Below are positions 33,691 through 44,899 of a stretch of DNA of 64,000 bases, one piece after another. A program made the translations under genes and the position numbers. The notes beneath the pieces were generated by a model. That model saw only the letters and a program-made list of their open reading frames with translations. It ran no database searches and was not told the DNA's origin. The stretch lies in NCBI RefSeq assembly GCF_949987515.2, contig NC_082692.2:45538418-45602417 (forward strand), written 5' to 3'. How positions within the stretch are numbered: the first letter of the stretch is position 1; every line of letters starts with the position of its first letter. The DNA comes from Delphinus delphis (Eukaryota; Chordata; Mammalia; Artiodactyla; Delphinidae).

Positions 33691-35880
33691 TTAGCAGTGT
33701 TATCACTTTTCTCTAAGATTATATATTATATATGTTATATAATATAATATATATACATTATATAGTTATCATTTTTCTCTCACTAAGATTATATATTACA
33801 TAATTCATAAAGTATGTCATTTATGCAATTCAACTTAACACAGATATATTTATTTAGGAACAATTTTGTTCTTGAAATTTTTGTCACCCAATAACTATGG
33901 TGATTTCCACCCCCTTAGTTTTGTATGCATGTTACTTAAAATGTTTGAAAGAACTCTGTATTGCTTTAACTGAACTTCCATTTAGTCAGTCAATTCTATG
34001 TATAAATTTAGGCATAGGCAAAATAGGTAATGCTAAAATCTAGATACTTTAGGATTAAACAAAGTCAGACCATCTGCTGAACTGAACTGAGCCAGATTCA
34101 CATTAAAACAAGTGATTCCAAAGGTTTTCACATTTTAATCACAAGTAATATGGAACTGCAACACTATGAAGAAATAATTTTTGTCTTGAAAGTAAGGCAA
34201 ATGAAATACATGCCTTTGATATTTCAACTAGTACAAATTGGCAAAATCTAGACTTCATAAAATAAAAATATGGTCAACATTTTCTTGAATTATAAAAATA
34301 TCTTTTACTGAAATTTTCCTTTACACCATGTATACATATACATTTTCATATAAATGTATATATGGCTATAAAATTGTTTGAATATATTGCACAATTTTCT
34401 GCCTCAATATGGTTTAATAAACAGATATGTTGGTCATAATTAAACTTTCCCTGATGATTCATCATGCTACAAAATGAACATGGCTATTGAACTTGCACTT
34501 AAGGGCCCTGGGATATTCTGATTACTTATTTCCTTTCATCTGATATTTATAATTTTTTATCTTGTGTAATCTGGTACAAATCAATTAAAATCATGCTGTT
34601 TCATTTTTAATTTACCTATAGTTTGAATGCAATAGCAGACTCTCTTTGCAATTAGAGCTTTGTGATACTTCATGCTCAAGATGTTTATTTCTGTTTACTC
34701 CTTTTTCAGAGAGATGTAACTTCTGAACTTAATATGTACACCCAGAAACCAATGAATTATCCTGTTTCTGCTAAAAATATACTGAGTTTAAAGTATTGGA
34801 AGAAAATCACACTGTTTGCTGAACTCCATAGATGACTTGTAGACATCAAAAATTACAAACACATTGTTACCAAAGTGCATATTTTGACTATTGAAAGTTT
34901 TACATATTTCAAGATTGTAAAGAATAATTTCAAATAATTTTTGATGGTATGGGTAGTGAAGACATCCACAAATGTCTGTCTGAAATCTCTTTTCTTCCTT
35001 GTATGTTAATGACTATTGTGATTTAAAGTAATCACAAGACTTTATCACTACTAAAATATTTTAGAATTTTTCCATTTAGCCCATATGTTAAAAGAAAAAT
35101 CCAGTGAATCACCAGCAGTCAGGTTATGGATTGAGTAGCTCTCATTACTCTTGGTTTCTTTCAAAGCCTCAGTTGGTAAGATGTTTAAAGAATTGCTGAG
35201 CAGTCTTTTCTCATTTGATTCTAACAACTATGAGCCAGAAACCAAGATACCTAAAATACATAAATACATAAACATGTGGTTTACCGCAAATGTTTAAAGC
35301 TCTGGAGTTTTACTAGCAGAGACAAACTAAGCTTAAATTAATTGAGAAATGAGGAAGGAAGTAGTTATAAAACAACAGAGAATTTTTTTTTTAGAGATAA
35401 TGGTCTACTTTTTCTTCCCCTGAAAGGATAAAATTATTAACTATAATGCAGGCTTCCCTAATACAAATCAAAATAAACTCCAGAAGTATTCATCTCATAC
35501 TTTTATATGAGTTTTAAAATATGCTTCCTGAGAAAAGTACATGTAATTTTTCTTGTGGTTTATTGGTGATCTTAAGGATTGTATTTAAAGATAACATTTT
35601 TAAGAACCTGGCAGACTACTGCTCTCATGTTGATTTATTACCTCTTCGCACTGAAGTCAGTCCTTGAAAAGAATGACTGAAAACTTGTAGAAGAAGGCAA
35701 TTCAGCAAAGCTAGTTGAAGTGAGTAACACAGGACAGGGTGTAGAAGCAGCCAGTGAAGTCCTGGAGGCTTATTCACCACTCGGGAGAGCCAATCGTTCA
35801 CCTTCCTTCCCATCTGTGCATTGGTGACATGTTGGTAACTTGAAGTTGGCCATTGTAAGTCAGAAATGCTATAAATCAAG
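33691..35880. other. No recognised gene; AT-rich
   Basis: Unassigned. Around 33705-33815 an imperfect direct repeat (TTATCAYTTTTCTCT ... AAGATTATATATTA twice, about 60-70 bases apart) encloses a TA-rich segment. Confidence 0.5.
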
Positions 35881-35881
35881 C

Positions 35882-36062
35882 TTGCCTTTCTTTCTTTCTT
35901 TCTTTCTTCCTTCCTTCCTTCCTTCTTTCCTTCCTTCCTTCCTCTCTCCCTTCCTTCCCTCCTTTTTTCTCTTTCTCTTTCTTTTCTTTCCTTCCTTTGT
36001 TTCTCTCCCTCTTCCTTCCTTCCTCCCTTCCTTCCTTCCTTCCTTCCTTCCTTTTTCCCCCT
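35882..36062 (+). repeat. CTTT/CTTC polypyrimidine tract
   Basis: About 180 bases almost entirely C and T, made of CTTT, CCTT and CCCT variants. Long open frames on both strands here are low-complexity artefacts. Confidence 0.95.
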
Positions 36063-36269
36063 CTAGAGCACACTCTTAAAGATTTACAAGCACACTACTG
36101 GATACAGTCATGATAAAAGAGTTTCTGATAAAGATTCAAATATGTTTTTTAGGATTATAAAATATTACAGTGATATTCTCACTTGGAATTGTGATAAGTG
36201 GAATGAATAAAGACATAAGAAGAATGAGTCAAAATCAACAGTAATAATACCACTTTTACTTTATATGGT

Positions 36270-36520
36270 AGACTATAGTTTATTTATTAATTCATTCACT
36301 TAATCACTTCTTGTTTGGTTCTATATATCCTGCATGCCAAATACTATGACCAGGTATAAGAGTTTTGAAGATGAATAAGACCTTGCTATCAAAGAACTCA
36401 TATCTAAAGGAAAAATCGCATAGAAAATATGTATTAAATGCAAATGTAGAGACGTGCATGGGATATTGTAGGAATACCAAAGAAGATAGCCCATTACAGT
36501 AAAGCAAGTTCATGACTGAC
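36270..36520 (-). mobile_element. LINE-2 fragment
   Basis: TTATTAATTCATTCACT, TGCATGCCAAATACTATGACC, GATGAATAAGACCTTGC and AAAGAACTCATATCTA correspond to the reverse complement of the LINE-2 3' region ('gtgccaggcac ... aaggtccctgccctcatggagc'). Diverged. Confidence 0.5.
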
Positions 36521-37683
36521 TCCTAGAGGATGTAGCACTTAATTTTTTAATAAAACTTCTTGGAATGTAGGTACTACAATATATACAGTTTATTAAATCA
36601 GTAACAAAGAAATGAATCCTGCCACCTAAAATCCTAAATTTAATAGTACATATTTAAGATTCCTAAATCTATCAAAACAAAAACATCTGTCCAATCTAAA
36701 ACAGACCTCTCCACTCTTTGGATATAGCTATACATTCATTGTGATATCATCACATTCTCTGTGTTAAATTGTCAAAGAGGATTTGGTATGTTCTCAGACT
36801 ATGCAACAGTAGATACATGTAATGGACAGAAAAGCAGCATTTTTAATGTAGGGTATTTTTAAGGGCTCTGATAGTTATATCCATAGGTAGACTTGCTTAA
36901 ATTATGTTTTTGCATATGCCAAAGAAAATATATTTTGTACTTGGCATATCAGAGGGATTTATAAGACCTTGGCTGAATAAATGATAATTTCTTTAAAAAG
37001 TTGCAAAAAATTAAATCAAATACTTGAATGCATAGGGTATGTCCAGGTTGCATTTGATGAGTTTTGAAGATCTCCAGAGGTACTATTACTATCTTTGCAA
37101 ACAACAGTAATTAATAATAGAATGCCATAACTATAAGTTTCATTAAGTCATTAGCAACAGCAGTGATAAACTCCATTTTGGAAATTTGGACATTGAGTAC
37201 TGACATCAGAGAAATCATCCAAAAATCTGAAGTCTAAGTAATGAAATCCATCCAACTTGGCTAAATATGAACATGATACTGTGGCCCCAAAGCCGTTGCG
37301 ATAAGGCAAGGGTTTCCAATTATGACATGCCACTAAATGCTTATTTTCCTCAATTGGTTTGTGTTGAGCACCTGTCACTGAGGTGTCATTAGTAAATTAA
37401 CAAGAATGTTCCCCACAGTATTTTCCAATGATGATGCATAAAACATAGGGAAGGTACCAAAAAATTGGTTCTTAAAATAAAATTAAATTAAATTTAAAAA
37501 AATCTTAAAAATAAATCTGTCAGAGGGCGATACTTAGTCAATCCCAAACAGGAAAAACTTAGCTCCGTGGTTATGGAGCTATTTATATGGAGAAACATTA
37601 TCAGGACTGATGTATGGAAAATTAAAACAGTGATCTTATCACTATGTAATAGTGAAAAAATGCTAATAGGGTCCAATAGGGTG
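36521..37683. other. No recognised gene
   Basis: Unassigned AT-rich DNA. A minus-strand frame open from 37378 to 37151 (75 codons, containing CHNWKPLPYRNGFGATV and LDDFSDVSTQC) looks less random than most in the window, but I recognise no protein and cannot tell a decayed pseudogene from chance. Confidence 0.45.
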
Positions 37684-37928
37684 GCTTAAAGCAGTGGTCC
37701 CCAACCTTTTTGGCAGGGTCCAGTTTTGTGGAAGACAATTTTTCCATGGATGGCGGGGCGGGGGTGGGGGGGAGGGGGATGGTTCAGGTGGTAATGAGAG
37801 TGATGGGGAGCCGCAGATGAAACTTCTCTCCTTCTCCCACTGCTCTCCCCCTGCTGTGTGGCCCAGTTCCTAACAGGCCATGGACCAGTACCGGTTGGGG
37901 ACTGGGGTTGGGGACCCTTGGCTTAGAG
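37684..37928. mobile_element. hAT-type MITE with inverted ends and 8-bp duplication
   Basis: The element (37692-37920) begins CAGTGGTCCCCAACC and ends GGTTGGGGACCCTTG, near-perfect terminal inverted repeats. The flanking octamers GCTTAAAG (37684-37691) and GCTTAGAG (37921-37928) differ at one base, the 8-base duplication expected of hAT transposition. The middle is deleted relative to longer family members and keeps CTGCTGTGTGGCCCAGTTCC. No transposase. Confidence 0.9.
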
Positions 37929-38019
37929 GGATAAATGGGAAGATCATACAAAAGAGCAAATTTTAAAATGGAAATAATAACCAATAGTCGAGTAGTGCAT
38001 TATATTTTTAAAATACTTT

Positions 38020-38190
38020 CAGGAGCATCATGTCATTTAATCATAACAAATTCTCTGTCAAAAAGGAATTATTTTTATGACCATGCTGCATATGAAGTTC
38101 AGAAACATTATTTAACTTGCTTGAAGACACAGGGCTAAAAAGAGCTAAAGCTGAAATTTGATCGGCAATGTTTATACTCCAAAGTCTACT
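38020..38190 (-). mobile_element. MIR SINE fragment
   Basis: TCATTTAATCATAACAA, TATTTAACTTGCTTGAAGACACAGGGCTA and GCTGAAATTTGATC follow the reverse complement of MIR. Confidence 0.6.
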
Positions 38191-39844
38191 TGCCTGCTAG
38201 TCTGAGATGGTTTTTGAAGAGAATTCCTTCAGCTAACCTGATCTGAGTCACTCAATGATGGGAGTGGACACAACGAAATGTATCTCTGATCACCTGAGAA
38301 ATGTTCTGTAAAGCATGGCAATGGTGGTGGGGTGTTTGGGTCCACTCAGAGTATGCCCTAAGTCCCTAAGGCAGGAAATGTGTCCCTTATTGATTCTCTA
38401 TCACAAATTCCCTACCTCTCTTTTGAAATACAAAAATGTGATAAATTTCTTCCCAAATTCTTCGCAGGAAAAAGGCAAGTAGGCTTCTAAAGTGAAAATG
38501 TTTAAGCGAGTGATTTTATAGACATTAAACTTCCTTCTCTTTCAGGACGGGTATTCTGAATAATTTAGGAGTGTAAAGGAGAAAATCTTTCTGTGAGAAG
38601 GAAAATTTACTGCCTCGTAATAGGGGAATTTCTTTGAGAGTATCTAAGAATATCAATGTTGTGTAATGTAATTACTGTTTCCTGGTAGTTTTAAGTGAGG
38701 TCTGGCTTTTGAAAAATGTAGGCTAAGTGACAAAGAGTGCATGAAACTTACATTTAGTTCAATTTATTGAGTGGTGCTTAGTCCAAAGGTCCAAATGTTA
38801 CAGGCTAAACAGAGATGATCACAATCAGGTATCTGCCATCTAAGCATTTATAATTTATTTGGTGAAATGACACAAAGATCTTTAAAATAATATTGCAGTA
38901 AATACTACAGAAAAGGTAACAATACAGTGAAAGACCAAGAGAAAGAAAGGATATTTTCATTGAGAAGGAGAAGTGGAAGAAGTGGTATAGAATTAAGGTA
39001 GGGAATGGACAACTGGAAAAGTCAGGAAGGAGTAACTCCAGGAAAGACATGCTCAGAGAGAGTTTTAGGATGAGCTGATGAGATCAGCCCAGGAGAATCC
39101 CATCAAGCAGACTGAGACCTGAGGACCTAAAGAGCACAGCAGAGACACAGAAGCCCAGGGAGAGGAGAGAGTGGATTTTTACATGTCCGCTGGCTGTGAA
39201 GCTCACTTCCAGACCTGTGCCCAGGGAGTGGAATGTGGAGGACAAAGAAGATAATCTCAGTGGATGAATAAAGAATAAATGAAAAATAAAGGAGTGAAGA
39301 TGGAGGTGAGGTGGGTGGGTAATATTTCTTTATGAAATTTTGCTCTTTTGGGATGGAGATGCTTAGGTGAGTATCAAAGAGTCTCAAAAGGGCAAGATCA
39401 TAGGCTGAGGGGAAAGAGTCAATAGGGAGGGCTGGGAGAGGAGAAATACCTAATGGGGTAAGTGCTTTGCCTTGGAGGAGACGGAGTCTCCCTACCCTGG
39501 GACAATGGGGGACTAGCTCTGAGTAGAAAGAGGGATTCTTCTGCAGCTGAGTCTAGAAGAAAGAAGGAAAATATGGATGGATAAGTATATATTGATAAAA
39601 AAAAGTAACAGGAAATTGGGAATATCCATCCTTAATTGCTTCAGTTTTCCAGTCGAGGTAGAGTTAAGTTACCAAAAAATTGTGGGACAGGATAAGCTTG
39701 AAAATGGGATAGTCAGTGAGGGGAATGGAAGGTGGTACTGAAAACAAATAAATGTGTTATTAAGTAGATTCCAGGGTCCAGCTCTGTATGAAAATCATTA
39801 TCTTTTTGTTCTGATCTACATGGTTTCTTGGTTTTACAGCAGAG
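38191..39844. other. No recognised gene
   Basis: Unassigned. 38800-39160 is purine-rich and vaguely LINE-2-like on the minus strand (CCATCTAAGCATTTATAAT, AAGACATGCTCAGAG), too weak to annotate separately. Confidence 0.45.
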
Positions 39845-39936
39845 CTTAGTAAACTTAGTAAACTTAGTAAACTTAGTAAGCTTAGTAAACTTCCTTAGGT
39901 AGAAAGGAAAGGACTTCCTTAGGTAGAAAGGAAAGG
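39845..39936 (+). repeat. Compound minisatellite: 9-mer x5 then 24-mer x2
   Basis: Five units of CTTAGTAAA (the fourth ends in G) at 39845-39889, then two perfect 24-base units beginning ACTTCCTTAGGTAGAAAGG at 39889-39912 and 39913-39936. Confidence 0.95.
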
Positions 39937-41224
39937 ACTGACATTGAGTCACAATTACAATTTTTGCCAGACAGTCGCTGGAAAAAGGCAGGAGGACAAG
40001 ATTATTGAAAGTGTTAGTGACCAACATCTCAGAAGAGTAGAAGGACAAAAAAGGTGGTCAGAACCATTTTATGTATGAGGGTAATACAGAAGGATGGAAG
40101 GTCTGAATTATGGGATTGGAAAGGAATCCTAACAGGAGCTGATATCCAGGTGGTTGTCAGATAGTGAGATAAAACTGAGATGTCTAATTGGAGCAATTCA
40201 AAGTGATGCGAAAGGGCAGGGGTGTGTGTGCATGTGTGTATGTGTGTATATACCCACACATGCCCATGTGCACACTAGCTTCTTGTAAGGGTTCCATTTT
40301 CTCAGTTCTGAATCTTACTTCTTTGTGTCATAATTCTAATTGTTGCCCAAATACCTAACTTATAGATTCAGAGGCCTGTCCCTATACAAATCCCATCACA
40401 GAACAGTGCTCCCTTCTAAGAACTGATTTGGGGAGACCTGTTTGACAAACAGAAGTTTCCTCTCTAGCTAATTCAGCACAGGAGGTAAGGGTCGACTCTC
40501 ATACACAGAGAAACTGATGAAGAAGAAACGAGCTTAACAGCTAAATTGTAGACAATTCGATATTCTCAGCAGGTGAGTTTGTTAAGTTTGGGCCCACGGA
40601 TTTCTAACTTCTGGAGGCTGCTTTGTAGTCACTACTGCTCTAATTGGAGTTGATTTATTATTGCACCAGCTACTGTAAATGTTTAAAGCACTGATTCTTC
40701 TAACTGCTCTACTGAGGTCACTGTGCACAATTTAAGGGCTTTTGCTAGATAATAATGTTCCTAAGTGGAGCAAAATGTTTAACACAAACAAAATGTAAGT
40801 TTGCATACAATTAAAGTGTAATACCCACAGGTTCTGAAACTATTAAGGGACTATTTTAATTTAATACTGCATGAAGTTATTTTCATTCTTTGTGGAATAT
40901 TGACATAAATTTTGTTAAAGAATGTGCAAAGCTCCCCTCAGCCATTCCTCAGTTTTCTGTTGACTTTCTTACCTTTGTCTTCTTTGCGTTGTACAATGTT
41001 CTGAGTTATCCAGACTCAGTGTTTAAATAGAGATAGAGCATTACTGAGGAGAGATAGTAATAAATTGAAATTCGTTCTTAGATTCTTCATTTCAACCAGA
41101 AATACATTTCCCAGAACTTCCCATAGTCAAACAGTGAGCTTGCCCTACTTTTGGAAAATTTACATTCTTTTTTCACTTCGATTCTTTTTTCACTTACAAG
41201 ACCTTAAAAATCAAAACCTATATA
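39937..41224. other. No recognised gene
   Basis: Unassigned. Contains a short TG-rich patch at about 40218-40252. Confidence 0.5.
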
Positions 41225-41885
41225 TGTATGTTGAATTTTTCCCATATGATCAGCACTGTTCTAGATGCTTTGGGAGCATAAAAAGATGAAACCTAGGCCA
41301 TGATCTCTAACCCTCAAAATCTAACTGGGGCTGATTAGCATCATGTGGGGAATAACAAAGGCCAGGCAAACAAGGTATACTGTGAGGGTAAATCACCTTC
41401 GTGATATGTCTTCGCCCAGCAAACATCAATGGGATCCCTTGTTTTAGGAGCTCTTCTAGGGCTGAGCATTGAACAAAGCTGGTGAAATACCTGTTCTCGC
41501 ATGGCCCACAGTGCAGTAGAGGAGACAATAAGCAAGATAAATAAGTAAACAAATTAAATAGCAAAGAAAGCTAAATAGAAGTGATGAGGAGGAGAGAGGC
41601 CCAGGACATGTCAGGATCCAGTGAGGAATTTAGGTAGAATGTCCAGTGAAGGCTTCACTGTCTAGAAATCTGAAGGAAGTGAAGGAGCTGCACTGGCCAT
41701 GCAGATAACTGGGAAAGCACATTCTAGGCAGAGGGGAGCTCAAGTGCAAAGGCCCTGTGGCAGGAGTATTTTCAAAGAGGCAGAATAGTGGAGGGAGGCA
41801 AATAAAGAGGGACATTGGATAATGGGGAACCAGATCTACAATGCAGGTCATTGTAAAAACTTTGGCTTTCACCTGGAATGATAAG
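41225..41885 (-). mobile_element. LINE-2 fragment
   Basis: Plus-strand words are the reverse complement of LINE-2: CACTGTTCTAGATGCTTTGGG, AGAGGAGACAATAAGCAAGATAAATAAG, GAAGGCTTCACTG, TCTGAAGGAAGTGAAGGAG, GCACATTCTAGGCAGAGGGGA, AAGTGCAAAGGCCCTG and CATTGTAAAAACTTTGGC. One of the longest and best-preserved ancient repeats here. Confidence 0.75.
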
Positions 41886-41944
41886 AAGGGACAGAAATAA
41901 AAATGCAGGTAGAGAGTGTAAAAAAATGATAAACAAAACCCCCA

Positions 41945-42260
41945 ATTAGATAGTCTGGAGACCAGCAGGGGGAGCTCTCACACCCTGTGATGATAGCAGA
42001 GCCCAACAGGAAGAAGGGAGGCTCCTCTTCTTTCCTGGCAAGGGCTCAGCCAATGAAAAGCCAGGGACTCTTTGTTTACTCCCACCCTCCTTTCCCCTCT
42101 ATAAGAGTGGCTCCCTCTCATCTGATGTGGGGACTTGCACTTGGCTCCCCATGGCTGCAGACCTTGAGTTGCAATTCTCTACTGATCCTGAAAAACCCAT
42201 ATTCACTGGAGAAATATCCGGCCATCTGTTTGTTTCAGGATAAGCAAAAGAATAACCTCT
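41945..42260 (+). mobile_element. LTR-like fragment with promoter motifs
   Basis: The stretch from GAGACCAGCAGGGGGAGC to the AAATATCCGG area has LTR-like content: AGCCAATGAAAAGCC (CCAAT box) near 42047, CTATAAGAG near 42098, then TCGCACTTGG-like CTTGCACTTGGCTCCCCATGG and AGTTGCAATTCTC, a chain found in several mammalian ERV LTRs. No clean TG/CA ends or duplication were found. Could be a solo or partial LTR of the ERV1 class. Confidence 0.4.
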
Positions 42261-43604
42261 GGGTTTGTAATTTGAACTGGGTTTGGATGGGTGGATAGAA
42301 TGATAGCTCAATACAAGCAAAGACATAGTAGGAATTATCAATACTTTAGAGACTGTGAAGATAAGGAGCCCATTGTGACTGGAGTAGAGAAACATCCTGG
42401 GACTGAATAATGATAATGATGGTGGGACTAAACTACTGATGGCCTTGGAAGACATGAAAAGAAGCTTATATGTGATAAAAGAGAAAAATTGGGAATCTTG
42501 GAAATTTTTCACCACCAGAGCTTGAATAAATTGGAGAAAGACCAGAGCAGGACAAGAGATAAATAAAAACAGAGAGAAAAAGAAAACGAATTTCTACAGC
42601 AGTTTAAAAAATCAAAATCAAACTCCTATTCCTAGCCCTCAGCAGACTTTGAATTTCCCCCCGTGATTTGTAAACTTGGGTGGTTTTGTATGAAAAGGAC
42701 GCTTGATAATGATAATGTAAGTGTCTAGTTTGAGCTGGAATAGGAGAGTAGTAAGTGAAGGGGGACGATAAGGAGGGGTAGAAATAGGAGAGGAGTGAAT
42801 AAATATTTAGGTAAGCTAGAAAAGCTGGAGTTCTGTTAATGATTTCTAGTAATCTGATATTAATAATGTTTTAATGTGCTAACATTTATTGCAGCAGAGT
42901 CAACTGCTTTAGACTACCTCCCACTTGTTCTTCAGCTGGTAACATTTTGAGAACAGACAGTGTTTTGAAGCCTATTTTTCTAACAGTAAAATAAAAAAGT
43001 GCTTTAATGTTTGCCTCCTACAGCCTCTCTGACATGGATAGATTTTCACACAGGTTGATACAGGAGGTAAAAATAGAAATTGCTTTTACTGAGCCATTGG
43101 ACTATGATATGCAGTAAATTTCCAAATGGCAGCACTAGAATGGTGTTTATGACTGTGCCGGATTTGCTTACTACAGGGTATACTTTTACGTGGGTGGGGA
43201 ATTTGGGAAATTCTATTTTCCATATGTGACCTTTAGCAAGTATAGAAGATGAGAGAAAAACTCTTTACAACCTTGACTGGTTTACAAAGTCATCTCCAGT
43301 AATTCTGTTGTCACTGTCAGTGTGTGGTTAAACTAACTGAAATCTAGATCAGCCTAAATATGTGAGCTGGAAACTTTCATGTTTCTGAGACAAAATCAAA
43401 AAGGAGTAAGGGAGAGTTCAGAGAAGAGTGATAAAGAACAACAGAATTTCAAATATGTTTAATGAATTTTTAGTGATCAATTCATATCATTTGTTGCTAT
43501 CATTGCCTTAGATGAGTCCATTCTGGCAAGGAAACACACAATGGCCTAATTACTTCACACATGGACTTACTGATGGGGAGAGAATAGGAAGCAAGTTTCT
43601 AAGC
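42261..43604. other. No recognised gene
   Basis: Unassigned; 42330-42480 may be more minus-strand LINE-2, but similarity is weak. Confidence 0.45.
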
Positions 43605-43845
43605 CTGGGGTCCTTGAACTATGGTTCATGGGCCAAATATGCACCCCTCCAGCCTCTTTTTGTCAATAAAGTTTTATTGAAACACAACCATACACACTAA
43701 TTTATGGATGCTTATGGCTGTTTTTACAAGTACAATGGCACAGTTGAGTAGTTGTTGTAGAGACTGCCTGGCCTCCAAAGCTGAATATATTTACTATATG
43801 GCCTTTCATAGAAAAAGTCTGTCCTACCTGTTTTAAGGGCACCGC
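43605..43845 (-). mobile_element. hAT-type nonautonomous DNA transposon
   Basis: CCTTGAACTATGGTTCATGGGCCAAATATG, TCAATAAAGTTTTATTGAAACACAACC, GAGTAGTTGTTGTAGAGACTGCCTGGCC and TTTACTATATGGCCTTTCATAGAAAAAGT are the reverse complement of the family seen at 32940-33150. Near full-length. Confidence 0.8.
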
Positions 43846-44744
43846 TGTGCATAGGAATCATGGACCTGGAAGATAACACATGTTCTGTGAATTGAGGGCA
43901 AAAGAATCTGGGAAGGAGGAGGAAGTGGCAGAGATGCAGCAGAACAAGACCTCATAGGCCTCATGAAACAAACGAATTGTGAAAGCTACTGTCTACAGAC
44001 AGCTTTTTTGAACACTGACTATCATTCAATGTTGTATTTATTTTTAAAATTAAAAACAGATTTTTTCCCCCAAATTCTATAGCAGTAATTGTTCTTGTTG
44101 CCTTAGGAAGAGGTATTTCTTTTTATGTACCAAACTAATACAAATACAACTAGTAAGCAATACAACAAACAATTGCTAACAACTGGATTTTTACCAAGGC
44201 AGTAAGAAATAAGCTGTTGTCATCTTCTCATCCTCAACACCTTTTATTGTAATAGTGTTGTTTTGAAGGTCTATGAAAGAAAATTGCTACTTGCTGAGAT
44301 CACAATGTAAAGGCAAACTAGATAAGAAATTCAGGTCTGTTACATGCCACATGTACTACTATTTAAATATAAACACTGAAATTTGTGGTGTTTATTGAAG
44401 GGAATATCCATTTTCTCTCTTTTGGAGAACTTTCTGTCTCATCCATGAAGACTCAGTGGGCATCGCACTTTATAAACACAGGAGAAACACTTGAGTTGTG
44501 CAGTGGGATGATGGCCACACTCACTCTGGGTGCTAGCATCCCAGCTATTTTTGTTGCTGCCATCACAGCTGCTGCAGCCTTGTTTACAAAGCTGAATTGA
44601 TCAGTTAAAAAAAAAGTCAATTTTCATTTGTTAAATTATTCATTTGTTAAATTATTGTTAAATTTTTTAAAGGAACTGGGCCTCTATCCATTTTTGCAAT
44701 AGATTTTAATTCTAATTTAATAGCTAACACAGCAGGGGTGTTGA
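43846..44744. other. No recognised gene
   Basis: Unassigned. CATTTGTTAAATTATT is perfectly duplicated in tandem at 44625-44640 and 44641-44656. Confidence 0.5.
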
Positions 44745-44895
44745 GAGCAGCATTTCTCAGATTTGTGGTCTCAGGATACAGTCCAACTCAAAACTTACTG
44801 AGGGCTTCAAGGAGTGTTCTGTTTATGTGGATTATATCTATTATTGATGTTCATACTACTAGAAATTAAAACTGTCACTTTAAAATACTTATTAT
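44745..44895 (+). mobile_element. DNA transposon fragment, probably hAT
   Basis: Starts CAGCATTTCTCAGATTTG and continues GGTCTCAGGA, TGAGGGCTTCAAGGAG, TGTTTATGTGGATTATATCTATT, ACTAGAAATTAAAACT, following a common mammalian element that opens CAGTATTTCTCAAACTT. Its right part is cut off by the L1 at 44900. Confidence 0.55.
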
Positions 44896-44899
44896 TCAT

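Noticed and set aside
35840..36079. Long frames rich in Phe/Ser/Leu or Lys/Glu/Arg
   Set aside because: Products of the CTTT/CTTC polypyrimidine tract.
42034..42298. Frame starting near the CCAAT/TATA block as a real gene
   Set aside because: No start context, splice or domain support; it overlaps an LTR-like segment.
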